Shown: piece by piece, positions 26,456 to 34,385 of the stretch | Position numbering within the stretch: position 1 is the stretch's first letter | Layout: the number at the start of each line of letters is the position of its first letter | Assembly: GCF_026343115.1 (NCBI RefSeq) | Contig: NZ_JAPEMC010000003.1 | Coordinates: forward strand, 310,001-374,000 | Direction of reading: 5' to 3' | Source of the DNA: Streptomyces sp. NBC_00102 | Lineage (GTDB): Bacteria; Actinomycetota; Actinomycetes; Streptomycetales; Streptomycetaceae | DNA length: 64,000 nt | Notes under the pieces: model-generated | Told to the model about the DNA's origin: nothing | The model's database searches: none | The model's input: the letters and a program-made list of their open reading frames with translations, nothing else | Program-made: the position numbers and the translations under genes

Positions 26456-27537
26456 GCGGTCACTCCGGGGCGGGACCCTGCGGTGGGGGTGGCACGGTCC
26501 AGAGCGAAGCGCGCCTGGTCGAGCAGCCTTGTGGTCCGGGGGAAGTCGTTGAGTTCGGTGGCCAGGATGTCCAGGGCGGGATGCAGGGAGCGGGTGGGGA
26601 CGTGGCGTGCGGTAAGAATGCGCGCGGTCCACGTGATGAAGGTGGTGAACAGGTCGTCGTCGTCGAGGTAGAGGGCGACGGTGAGGAATTCGACGATGTG
26701 GGCGAGGTCTTCGGCGGTGCGCTCACGCTGGTGGGCGGTGTAAGCGGACATTGCGGGGAAGTGCTCTTCAAGCCGGGTGAGAACCGTCTTGACCAGCTGC
26801 GGCTGGGAGCGACCGACGAGCGTGTACTCCTGGTCGGTGAGGTGGGGCAGGTCGTCGATCTGCTGGTGCCCTCGATCGAGTGTGGGGGCGGGAACGCCGT
26901 CGGCGAGCAGGCGTGCTGCAGCGCGTGCGTCGGGGGCCCAGGCGTCGGCGCCGAGGAGGCGGGCGTATCGGCCGTCGTGTCCGAAGGCTGCGCCGCCGAC
27001 GAGGACGGGAACGCCGATGGCCTGGCACGCGGTGATCGCCGCGTGGGCGGCGGGCAGCCGGGTGGGGAGGGAGGAGGAAAGGGCCACCGCGTCGGTGCCA
27101 CTGGTGTGGAGGTGGGCGATCAGGTGCGGGGTGGGGACCTGAGCACCGAGGAAGTCGACTTGCCAGCCGCGCAGGGTGAGGACTTCGGCCAGCAGGCGGG
27201 CGGGCAGGGAGTGCCATTCCTGTTCCACGCAGGCCACGGTGATGTGCCCGAGGCTGGGTGGGGTGCGGTGGGCGGGGTGGTGAGCGAGGGCGGCGATGAC
27301 GCGTTCGGTGATGGCGCTGGCCGCGTGCTCCTGTGCGACGCTGAGCCGGTTGGCGGCCCATTCGGCGCCCACCTTCGCCTGTACCGGGGCGATGAGATCC
27401 AGCAGGGCGGTCTCCGCGTCCAGCCCGTCGTCGAGAGCGGTGAAGACGATGTCGGCGGCGCGGTACTCGTCGCGGGTCGTGACGGCCGCCCACAACTGGT
27501 CCCGCAGGCCCTGGGCGACAGCGGTCGTGGGGGTCAT
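26452..27537 (-). CDS. Cobalamin-binding sensor protein with CarH-type W-x9-EH motif and helical C-terminal domain
   Basis: Cytoplasmic sensor of 361 residues; ATG 27537 overlaps the phosphatase stop (ATGA). Residues 10-90 form a B12-binding cap helix bundle. It includes W60-AANRLSVAQ-E70-H71, the W-x9-EH signature that contacts adenosylcobalamin in the photoreceptor CarH. Residues 95-215 are the Rossmann-like B12 domain: VACVEQEWHSLPARLL supplies a candidate lower-ligand His (E-x-H, though the usual following Gly is replaced), then VDFLGAQVPTPHLI and VLVGGAAFG. Residues 225-361 are all-helical (VEFLTVALYLDDDDLF) and recall globin-like sensor domains such as RsbR-N or those of photocobilins. 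There is no DNA-binding domain, so output is probably by protein contact with the flanking phosphatase or STAS protein. Confidence 0.88.
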   Translation of the reverse strand: MTPTTAVAQGLRDQLWAAVTTRDEYRAADIVFTALDDGLDAETALLDLIAPVQAKVGAEWAANRLSVAQEHAASAITERVIAALAHHPAHRTPPSLGHITVACVEQEWHSLPARLLAEVLTLRGWQVDFLGAQVPTPHLIAHLHTSGTDAVALSSSLPTRLPAAHAAITACQAIGVPVLVGGAAFGHDGRYARLLGADAWAPDARAAARLLADGVPAPTLDRGHQQIDDLPHLTDQEYTLVGRSQPQLVKTVLTRLEEHFPAMSAYTAHQRERTAEDLAHIVEFLTVALYLDDDDLFTTFITWTARILTARHVPTRSLHPALDILATELNDFPRTTRLLDQARFALDRATPTAGSRPGVTA

Positions 27538-29201
27538 GCGGTGTACCTGCCTCGGGTGTGGCCGTTCACGGCGCTGAGATGCTGCGTGCGGGGTGCGCTG
27601 ATGGCGATGAGCGCCATGTCGTCGTGGCGGCCGTTGCGCAGCCATTGGGAAGCGAGCATCTGGATCTGCTCGATGACGGCTTCGGCCGGCATGTCGGCAC
27701 ACTCGGACAGGGCCCGTCGCAGGCGTTCGTCTCCGAACAGTTCGTCACCCAGGGGACCGCCACGGGCTTCGGTGAATCCGTCGGTGTAGAGCAGGCAGGT
27801 GTCGCCCGGCTCCAGCACGGCCTCCACGGTGAGGGCCTCGATCGTGGGGAGGACCCCGATCAGTGAACCGCGGGTGGGGACCTCTTCGATGTTTCCGTCG
27901 GCGCGGACCACGAGGGGGTGGGGGTGGCCGGCCGAGGTGAGGCGCAGTCGCACCTGGTTCTCCGCGCGGTGCACCGAGGCCAGTACGAGTGTGGCGAAGC
28001 GGGTGTGATGGGAGTTCAGCAGAGCGCCGTTGAGGAGTCGCAGCATTCGTCCGTGGTCGTCGGCCATGGGCAGCAGCGCTTGCAGGGTGTTGCGGATCTT
28101 GCCGGTCAGGACGGCGGCTTCCAGTCCCTTGCCGCACACGTCCCCGAGGACCACCAGCGACGCGTCCGCCGCGGTGCTGCCGGGGTGGACGTCGTAGAAG
28201 TCGCCCCCGACCTGTTCGGCGGCGCCTGCGGGGCGGTAGCCGCCGGCGATCTCCACCCCGTCCAGGCGTTGCAGGGTCGGCGGCAGCAGGTCACGCATCA
28301 AGGTCTGGGTGATGGCGCTCTGTTCGCTGTAGAGGCGTGCGGCGGACAGCGCGGCACCGGCCCGGGCCGCGAACAGGCGGGCGAAGACCTCTTCGTCCTG
28401 GTTGAACTGCGCACGACCGCTGCGGCGGAGCAGGATCAGGGCTCCCGCCGGCACCCCGTGTCCGGGCAGGGGGGTCACGACGACCGAATCGATCTTCCCG
28501 GTGAAGCCGTCCGGGAGGGCCCATCCGGGCAGGGCGGCGGGATCGATCCAGCGCGACGGCACGGGCGGGAACCCCTGGAGCGCTTCCGCGAGTCCGGGGA
28601 GATCGGACGGGTCGGCGACGAGCAGAGCGCGGTCGGCTTCCCGCCCGGTGAGGGCCCGGGAGACGGGTAGTTTGCCGCCCTTGGCGGGGGCGACGACGAT
28701 GGCGACGTCCGCGAGGTACTCGGCGGCGAGCTGCGCGGTCGCGGACATGCACTTGTCGGTGTTCAACGAGGCCAGCAGGACATTGGACGCCTCCGAAAGG
28801 AAACGAGTGCGTTCACGCTCCGCGACAAGTGCGTCCTCCGCGAGCCGACGGTCAGTGTCGTCGACCAGCCACCACACCACGCTTCCCTCCGGCGTGGGCG
28901 TGGCATGCGCCTCGAAGCTCTGGGCTCCGATCCGCCCCGACAGGACAGTCGGCGCAGCACAATCCTGATCGGCCCGTCGGGCGGAGCCGGTGTGTGTCGC
29001 TGTCATGCGCCGGTGGGCGTCGGTCAGCCAGCTGGGAGCCACGTCCTGCATACTCGCCCCGGGCGTCGCACCGTCCAGGAGGAGAGCGGCCGCGCTGTTC
29101 AGCTCGAGAACGGTCCCAGCCGCGTCCGCCACGATGGCGGGGTAGGGGGCGAGGCCCCACCAACTCGTGTGGGTAGCGGTATTTTCCCTGGTTGAGGCCA
29201 T
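27534..29201 (-). CDS. PAS-GAF-SpoIIE (PP2C) serine phosphatase
   Basis: RsbU/SpoIIE-type phosphatase of about 555 residues. The start is uncertain: ATG 29201 (MASTRENTATHTSWW) sits at the edge of the PAS domain; in-frame starts at 29276 and 29354 exist. Order: PAS (about 15-110, YPAIVADAAGTVLELN), GAF (about 150-310), PP2C (about 325-540). All metal ligands are present: VGGDFYDV, LGDVCGKG, YTDGFTEAR and GRHDDMALI. It should dephosphorylate a STAS antagonist, most likely the one at 26105. Its stop overlaps the start of the cobalamin sensor by 4 bases, and that sensor overlaps the STAS gene, making a tightly coupled three-gene unit. Confidence 0.92.
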   Translation of the reverse strand: MASTRENTATHTSWWGLAPYPAIVADAAGTVLELNSAAALLLDGATPGASMQDVAPSWLTDAHRRMTATHTGSARRADQDCAAPTVLSGRIGAQSFEAHATPTPEGSVVWWLVDDTDRRLAEDALVAERERTRFLSEASNVLLASLNTDKCMSATAQLAAEYLADVAIVVAPAKGGKLPVSRALTGREADRALLVADPSDLPGLAEALQGFPPVPSRWIDPAALPGWALPDGFTGKIDSVVVTPLPGHGVPAGALILLRRSGRAQFNQDEEVFARLFAARAGAALSAARLYSEQSAITQTLMRDLLPPTLQRLDGVEIAGGYRPAGAAEQVGGDFYDVHPGSTAADASLVVLGDVCGKGLEAAVLTGKIRNTLQALLPMADDHGRMLRLLNGALLNSHHTRFATLVLASVHRAENQVRLRLTSAGHPHPLVVRADGNIEEVPTRGSLIGVLPTIEALTVEAVLEPGDTCLLYTDGFTEARGGPLGDELFGDERLRRALSECADMPAEAVIEQIQMLASQWLRNGRHDDMALIAISAPRTQHLSAVNGHTRGRYTA

Positions 29202-29411
29202 GTAAGAGGGCCCGCCCTGGGCGAACCGCACCACCTTCCCCTGCTCGATGAAAAGTATTTGCCGTGCGGCAAGCATCCTCCAGGGGTGTCCTCGATAGCA
29301 ACCTGCCCCCGCGTGCCGCGTTCCGGTCGCGGTGTGCTTGCACGCGAAGAACACGCCGCAGGACCGGAACCTTCACACCGTGGCCACATCAGGGCTCCCG
29401 GAGGCAGGTGC

Positions 29412-30596
29412 TCAGCTATCGGCGGCGGGTCGGCCGTGCCAGTCCAGGCACATCACCAACGAGTCGTCGGCAGCCGGGCCGGAGCCGCGGTGTCCGAGCA
29501 GTTCCTGCAGCATCGCGCGGGGCACCTGGGAGGCGGGGAGCAGCCGTGTGCTGGTGATCGACCTGGCCAGGGCGCGCAGGCTGTACTTTTCCCCGGCGGG
29601 TGACAGCGCGTCGTAGACGCCGTCGCTGATGAAGAACAGGCGGTCACCGGGCTCGACGGCAAGGTGCTGGGGGACGTAGGCCGTGTCCTCGAACATCCCC
29701 AGCGGATCCTGCGCCTCCAGCTCGACCGTCTCGACCGCACCCGCGCGAAGCCGCCACACCCGCGGCGAGCCCGCGTCGATGATCTCCACCTCACCGGTGG
29801 GCAGGTGAAACCGGAGCAGCAGCGTCGCCAGGTACTTGGCGCCTCCGTACTGCCCGTGGACCGCCTGGTCCGCGAGATACGCCTGATCGCTCAGGTCCAG
29901 TCCGGCGCGGCGGGCGTTGCGCAAGGCGTTGACGGCGAGGTTGGTCAGCAGCGCGGCGTCGATCCCCTCGCCCATGCCGTTGCTCACGGTCAGATACAGA
30001 TCGTCTGCGGAGGCCGACCAGTCGAAACTGTCACCGAAGATGGCGTACGCGGGCTCCAACTGCGCTCCAAGGCTGTACTCGGGGCGGGCACATGAGCGGC
30101 CGGGCAGCAGCTGCCACTGCATCTCGGCGGCCAGCGTCAGGCGCTCGGCCCGACGGGCCTGCAGGAACACGTCGGTGTCGCGCTCCGCCACGACCACCTC
30201 ATGCGCCAGCGCATCCGCGTACAACTGGAGTTCCCTAGCCACGTCCGCCCCCACCGTGTCCCCAACGCCTGGCAGGGTGACGCTCAGCACGCCGAGGCGG
30301 TCCCCCCGGACGCTGACCGGCAGGTGCACCATTACCGCGGAAGCCGAGTCGTCAGGCACGCAGTACGGCTCCTGGGCCCCGAACGCGCGGCCCGGCGCGC
30401 TCTCGTGCACCGACAGCGGCCGCAGCGTGTGCGGCAGCACACCGACCGGTTGCAGCCGGGTCATGGCGTAGTCGGCCATCAACAGTTCCACCGCGCGGGC
30501 GCCGAAACGATCCTCGATCAGGGAACGGAGCACGTCGAAGATCTCGTGGGGCGCGGCCTCGCGCAGAGCACGCTCAACCGCACTGGGTCTGTCCAC
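29412..30596 (-). CDS. GAF-SpoIIE family protein with altered PP2C active site
   Basis: Protein of 394 residues. Residues 1-135 form a GAF-like sensor, then a short coil (RRAERLTLAAEMQWQLLPG) leads to a PP2C/SpoIIE domain (about 165-390). The first metal motif is degenerate but keeps Asp (FGDSFDW). The second motif, normally DGMGHG, reads SNGMGEG with Asn for the metal-binding Asp. The third (FISDGVYDA) and last (AADDSLVM) Asps are kept. It may be a weak phosphatase or a non-catalytic partner. It lies 210 bp upstream of the PAS-GAF-SpoIIE gene on the same strand and is divergent from a MarR gene. Confidence 0.88.
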   Translation of the reverse strand: MDRPSAVERALREAAPHEIFDVLRSLIEDRFGARAVELLMADYAMTRLQPVGVLPHTLRPLSVHESAPGRAFGAQEPYCVPDDSASAVMVHLPVSVRGDRLGVLSVTLPGVGDTVGADVARELQLYADALAHEVVVAERDTDVFLQARRAERLTLAAEMQWQLLPGRSCARPEYSLGAQLEPAYAIFGDSFDWSASADDLYLTVSNGMGEGIDAALLTNLAVNALRNARRAGLDLSDQAYLADQAVHGQYGGAKYLATLLLRFHLPTGEVEIIDAGSPRVWRLRAGAVETVELEAQDPLGMFEDTAYVPQHLAVEPGDRLFFISDGVYDALSPAGEKYSLRALARSITSTRLLPASQVPRAMLQELLGHRGSGPAADDSLVMCLDWHGRPAADS

Positions 30597-30693
30597 CGGT
30601 ACCGGTCTTCCTTTCCTTCACATATCTTCATCTATGCGACTGCTCACATCGACCAGTCAGAACGGGCACGAAGCGCCCACTCGGGAGTGTCAC

Positions 30694-31182
30694 ATGCGCG
30701 AGGCCCACGCCTCCCACGACCAGCACCCTTCCCGAACCGCGCCCGGAATCGGGAACATGCTGGAGCTGCTGGAAGCAGCGTGGGAGCGCCACCGCGACAC
30801 GCTCAGCACCGCGCCGCTCTCCGCCGCCCAAACCCGTGTGATGTACCTCATTGAACGCGAACCAGGCATCAACCTGACCGCGCTCGGCCGTCGCCTATCC
30901 TCTGCCGCACCGTCCGTCACCCGCCTGTGCGACCGCCTTCAAGCCGCCGGATTCCTCCGCCGCACCCCCCACACCGAGGATCGGCGCGCCACACAACTGG
31001 AACTCACGGAAGCGGGCACCGCCTACCTCCACGGCATCCGGCACCGCCGGGAACAGGTCCTGCGTCAGGCCATGGATCGTATGAGCCCCGAAGCCCAGCA
31101 AGCTCTCGCCATCGGTCTCGCCGCCCTGTGCGACGCCGCCGGCGAACCCACGAGGCAACCCGAACGCCGCGAAACTGCCTGA
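30694..31182 (+). CDS. MarR family transcriptional regulator
   Basis: Winged-helix regulator of about 162 residues. ATG 30694 (MREAHASHDQ) has GGGAG seven bases upstream; an in-frame ATG at 30634 would add 20 residues and sit closer to the divergent gene. The wHTH runs LSAAQTRVMYLIEREPGINLT through RLSSAAPSVTRLCDRLQAAGF to the wing RRTPHTEDRRATQLELTEAG. It is divergent from the GAF-SpoIIE gene with 97 bp between the start codons, so it may control the signalling operon and itself. A terminator hairpin follows. Confidence 0.9.
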   Translation: MREAHASHDQHPSRTAPGIGNMLELLEAAWERHRDTLSTAPLSAAQTRVMYLIEREPGINLTALGRRLSSAAPSVTRLCDRLQAAGFLRRTPHTEDRRATQLELTEAGTAYLHGIRHRREQVLRQAMDRMSPEAQQALAIGLAALCDAAGEPTRQPERRETA

Positions 31183-31186
31183 GCGA

Positions 31187-31230
31187 CGCACTCCTCACCA
31201 CTGGGTGAGCCGTCGGAAAAGAGGAGTGCG
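31187..31230. terminator. Terminator hairpin after the MarR gene
   Basis: CGCACTCCTC (31187-31196) pairs perfectly with GAGGAGTGCG (31221-31230) around a 24-base loop. It starts four bases after the MarR stop codon. Confidence 0.65.
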
Positions 31231-31547
31231 TGACCGGTGCCGGCAAGGCTCCGCCGCTTCGCCGCCGCCGCTCGATCTCTGGGCATCCGGTACCGCCTTC
31301 ACGAGGGTGACGGCCTGCCCCACGCGCACAGCGGCCGCTGGGGCGGTGCCGCCGGGCCCTACCGCGCGCCGCCGCGTCGAAGGGCGGGCAGTGGGCGACC
31401 GTCCCGACGACCAGGACCGGGACGGGGGTGGTGGCCGAACAGGATGGGTTCGGCCACCACCATGGCGGACCATTCGTCCCCGTCCTCCGCCGGGCGCGCG
31501 AGACCTATCCGCTTCCCCGGCTCCGCTGCGGGAAGCCGCAGGGCGTG
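31231..31547. other. Gene-free stretch between MarR terminator and sigma-fragment terminator
   Basis: No frame here has protein character. I see only GC-rich sequence with short local repeats such as CTTCCCC-GGCTCCGCTGC-GGGAAG near 31512. It may be the eroded boundary between two insertions in the stress island. Confidence 0.4.
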
Positions 31548-31595
31548 CTCAACGGCCCCCGAGTAGCTTCTTGCGGATACCCGGGGGCCGTTGAG
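31548..31595. terminator. Terminator hairpin, 14-bp stem
   Basis: CTCAACGGCCCCCG (31548-31561) pairs perfectly with 31582-31595 around a 20-base loop. It lies 17 bases past the stop of the minus-strand sigma-factor fragment. Confidence 0.8.
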
Positions 31596-31611
31596 GGAGC
31601 TGAGCGCGGGG

Positions 31612-32040
31612 TCAGGCCACGACGTTCATGCCTTCGCGGAGCTTGCGCAGGATGCGGTTCAGCAGCCGGGAGACGTGCATCTGGGAGATGCCGAGTTCCG
31701 CGCCGATCTGGGCCTGGGTCATTTCGGCGCCGAAGCGCATCTGAATGATGAGGCGCTCGCGTTCGTCGAGCTGCTCCAGGTGTGGGGCCAGGTCGTGGAG
31801 GTTCTCGAAGGTCTCCATCGCCGTGTCCCAGTCGCCGAGCACCTCGGCGTAGCCGCGCTGCTGGCGTCCGTCGTCGCTGTCGGAGGAGGGTACGTCGAGC
31901 GAGCCGGCCGAGTACCCGTTGGAGGCCACGAGTCCTTCGATGACCTCTTCCTCGCTCAGGTCGAGGTGGGCGGCGAGCTCTTTGACCGTCGGGTCCCGGT
32001 CGAGCCGGACGGAGAGCGTCTCCTTGGCCTTGGTTGGGTA
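31612..32040 (-). pseudogene. SigB/SigF-family sigma factor, 5'-truncated (regions 3 and 4 only)
   Basis: The frame encodes the end of a stress or sporulation-type sigma factor. Region 3 is DRDPTVKELAAHLDLSEEEV. Region 4 is ERERLIIQMRFGAEMTQAQ, then IGAELGISQMHVSRLLNRIL, a complete helix-turn-helix for the -35 element. Upstream of about 32040 the reading frame runs into unrelated sequence next to the MerR gene with no start codon; region 2, needed for -10 recognition and core binding, is missing. A GTG at 31929 could start a region-4-only product of 105 residues. It is most likely a remnant whose 5' end was replaced when the MerR segment arrived. Confidence 0.82.
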
Positions 32041-32069
32041 CCCGCCGGCGCACGGCTGCCCACGGGGGA

Positions 32070-32408
32070 TCAGCCGACGTTGGCCTGGCTGGCAGTGGGG
32101 TGGGTGCGCTGGTGCTCGGCGTTGATCCGTTGTGCTTCTTCGAGCTGGTCTTCGAGGATGATGATGCGGCAGGCGGCGTCGACGGGGGTGCCCTGGTCGA
32201 CGAGTTCGCGGGCGCGGGCGGCGATGCGCAGCTGGTAGCGGGAGTAGCGGCGGTGTCCGCCGGCGGAGCGCAGCGGGGTGATGAGGCGCGCGTCGCCGAG
32301 GGCGCGGAGGAAGCTCGGGGTGGTGCCGAGCATCTCGGCAGCTCTGCCCATGGTGTAGGCGGGGTAATCGTCGTCGTCGAGACGGTGGTACGAGTCGTCT
32401 GCGGTCAT
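32070..32408 (-). CDS. MerR-like helix-turn-helix regulator
   Basis: Small regulator of 112 residues from ATG 32408 (MTADDSYHRL). The winged helix is YTMGRAAEMLGTTPSFLRAL followed by the MerR wing RSAGGHRRYSRYQL at about residues 27-62. A short dimerisation helix follows (ACRIIILEDQLEEAQRINAE). There are no cysteines for metal or redox sensing. The compact form resembles small MerR-type or excisionase-like proteins of Streptomyces. A perfect 31-bp palindrome lies 26 bases upstream and may be its operator. The gene ends 29 bases before the truncated sigma frame. Confidence 0.85.
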   Translation of the reverse strand: MTADDSYHRLDDDDYPAYTMGRAAEMLGTTPSFLRALGDARLITPLRSAGGHRRYSRYQLRIAARARELVDQGTPVDAACRIIILEDQLEEAQRINAEHQRTHPTASQANVG

Positions 32409-32434
32409 TTGCACCTGTTTCTGGAACGCGTGGA

Positions 32435-32465
32435 GGGGCCCTGGTGCCAGTGGCACCAGGGCCCC
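32435..32465. promoter_or_regulatory. Perfect 31-bp palindrome upstream of the MerR-like gene
   Basis: GGGGCCCTGGTGCC (32435-32448) and its exact complement (32452-32465) flank a 3-base centre AGT. It lies 26 bp before the MerR start codon. It could be an operator, or a terminator hairpin for a transcript arriving from the right. The distance from the start codon and the tight 3-base loop leave both possible. Confidence 0.6.
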
Positions 32466-33309
32466 GAAGGAACTACACCATCCGCCGGCCCTGGTTCTGC
32501 GCGGGCCTTCTGTGTCCGCCGTCCCGACCTGAACGGTGTCGGGGGTGCGGGGATCGCGGTTGCTTGACCGGAGACCACCTCACTGTCGATGTCCTGCGGT
32601 ACCCGGACTCAGGTGTTCGGTCCGGGCGATCCTGATGGCGCTCGACTCCTCCGTTCTTCCCTCGGTGATCAACTGCTGCCAGTGGGGACTGGGAACTGCT
32701 GCTACTGCTTTCTCGTGTACTGCTGGTGATGCGAACTGCTCGGCGGCCTCGACCGGCGCCGCTCCTTCGGCAGCCAGCCCCGTCGCCCGTCCTGCGTCCG
32801 CTCTGGCTTGGAACCCCACTGCCGAACCACCCGGTGCGTGCGTCCGCAGCCGACGCCTTCACCGAGGTACTGCTTCACTCCACTTCGCTGCTGGGTACTG
32901 CCCTTGCGTGAACCGCAGTCCTGCTGGTGGCGGCCCCTGATCACTGCGGGCCACCCGGTCCGGTCGTCAGCCACGTCGCCGTCCTGCACCTGCTCTGGCT
33001 TCGCGACTCCACCACCGCACCGTCCTGCGCGCGGCAACTACATGTACCGCTCCCGGCAGTTCGTGTCTGCCGGGCCTTGCTGTCTCTCGGGGCTACGACA
33101 GAAACCATAACCACGCCACCACCCAATGTCTACTCCCGCCATGACAGATTTTGGCCCGTTCGATGATGAGGTATTAGGTCTCGAACAGTGAGGGATGTGG
33201 CCGGGCGCGGACCTGTCACCGCCGGTTGAAGAGCCATGGTCCGGGCATGAGCCAGGCACGGGGCAGAGAGAGCCGGGCCCCTGCCGACGCAGAAGCCAGG
33301 GGCGGCCAG
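32466..33309. other. Gene-free stretch of about 840 bp with skewed, pyrimidine-rich sequence
   Basis: Frames are open here in several directions, but none looks like protein and none has a good ribosome binding site. The plus strand from 32660 to 33080 is rich in CTGCTG, ACTGC and CCTGC words and is less G-rich than neighbouring genes, unlike ordinary coding sequence. From about 33105 to 33190 it turns AT-richer (CCATGACAGATTTTGG, GATGATGAGGTATTAGG), which could hold the promoter of the RsbW-like gene. A non-coding RNA is possible but not shown. Confidence 0.4.
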
Positions 33310-33699
33310 ATGGACACGATGAGCGTGAACCTCACCCCCGCCCTCTCCGCGTCCTCCATCGCCGGCGCACGCGACAGCGCCCGCACCTTCCTCGGCGCAC
33401 TCGTACCGGCATGCGCGACCGAGGCTGCCGGCACCGTGGTTCTGGTCGTCTCCGAACTCGTCACCAACGCCCTGCGCCACGGCGGCGGCGCCTGCACCCT
33501 GGACCTGACCGCACACCCGGACGGCATCGAGGTCGCCGTGCACGACCACAGCCCGCTTCTGCCACGCATGCGCACCCCCGACCTGCACGGCGGCACCGGA
33601 GGCTTCGGCTGGCCCATGGTCAACCGCCTCGCCCGCACCACCAAGGTCACCCCCCGCCAGCGCGGCGGCAAGACCGTCAGCGCCCTCCTGCCCAGGTAA
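33310..33699 (+). CDS. RsbW-like ATP-binding protein (anti-sigma factor kinase family)
   Basis: HATPase domain protein of 129 residues from ATG 33310 (MDTMSVNLTPALS); upstream in-frame starts at 33247 or 33226 are possible. The N box VLVVSELVTNALRHGG is near residue 50. The G1 box is VAVHDHSPLLPRM and the G2 region is GGTGGFGWPMVNRLA. The protein is the length of a stand-alone anti-sigma serine kinase of the RsbW/SpoIIAB type. With the SpoIIE phosphatases and STAS protein nearby it could complete a partner switch, although it lies about 2.6 kb beyond the MarR gene on the opposite strand from that operon. Confidence 0.88.
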   Translation: MDTMSVNLTPALSASSIAGARDSARTFLGALVPACATEAAGTVVLVVSELVTNALRHGGGACTLDLTAHPDGIEVAVHDHSPLLPRMRTPDLHGGTGGFGWPMVNRLARTTKVTPRQRGGKTVSALLPR

Positions 33700-34385
33700 C
33701 GCTCCCGAGGTGCACACGATCAAGACCACCTGCCGTCACGTTGGGGTGAGCCGCCCGCGAACCTCAGATCGCTGTTACCCGGGCCGCAGCCAGGCAGGCC
33801 CACTCGCCAGCGCCGCAAGACGCAAGCGTTGACGGGGACGACTTCCACATCGACTTCGAGCGCCGACAGGCCGCCTGCCTCCCCGATCACCAGATCGCCT
33901 TGTCATGTCGCAGCACTATTGGCGGGAGCCACGAGGCTGACCTGCACTGTTGCCATGCCGTTTGAGAATCTCGGGCTCTCCGTTCTCAACCGACATGGCA
34001 GTCGTGGAAGAGGTTCGGTCCTTACTGGCCCTGGTCGAGGGGAACGTCACCAAGCCGAACACTGAGCTGGGCACCCAGTTCCTGGAATCCCAGAGCTACA
34101 GCCACACGCTGTGATGGGTAGGGCCGTGCTCTCCACTGTGGCAGCAGCCCGGCATCGAGGGCATGGGCCACTGCTGCGGACGCCACGGTTCGGGCCAGGC
34201 ACCGGCCCCGAGCCGGGTCGGCTCAGGACGGGCCCGGGTGTGCAACTGCTCGAGGCCGCGGTGACCCTCCAGACGGCCAGCGGGAGGACCGTGAGCGCCC
34301 TCGCGGGCCGATAGAGCAGCACCGGTCGCACCAGTCACCAGGGTGTGCCATGTCAGGAACCGGCCGGGTCTGTCGGACGGTCCGG
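33700..34385. other. Gene-poor stretch with a transposase scar
   Basis: No intact gene is seen. At 33828-33894 the plus strand reads VDGDDFHIDFERRQAAC, which resembles the zinc-ribbon entry segment of IS1182-type transposases; nothing else of that gene remains. At 33991-34113 a 40-codon frame reads MAVVEEVRSLLALVEGNVTK and ends at TGA; I cannot assign it. The rest has no coding character. The segment probably records past insertions between the RsbW-like and DUF2267 genes. Confidence 0.4.

Noticed and set aside
32660..33080. Possible CRISPR-like or satellite repeat, from the recurring ACTGC/CTGCTG words
   Set aside because: The words are not in repeat-spacer order and unit lengths are irregular; no cas gene is in the window.
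33991..34113. 40-codon plus-strand frame MAVVEEVRSLLALVEGNVTK as a small gene
   Set aside because: No ribosome binding site or recognised relatives, and it lies next to a transposase scar; kept only as a remark in the gap entry.
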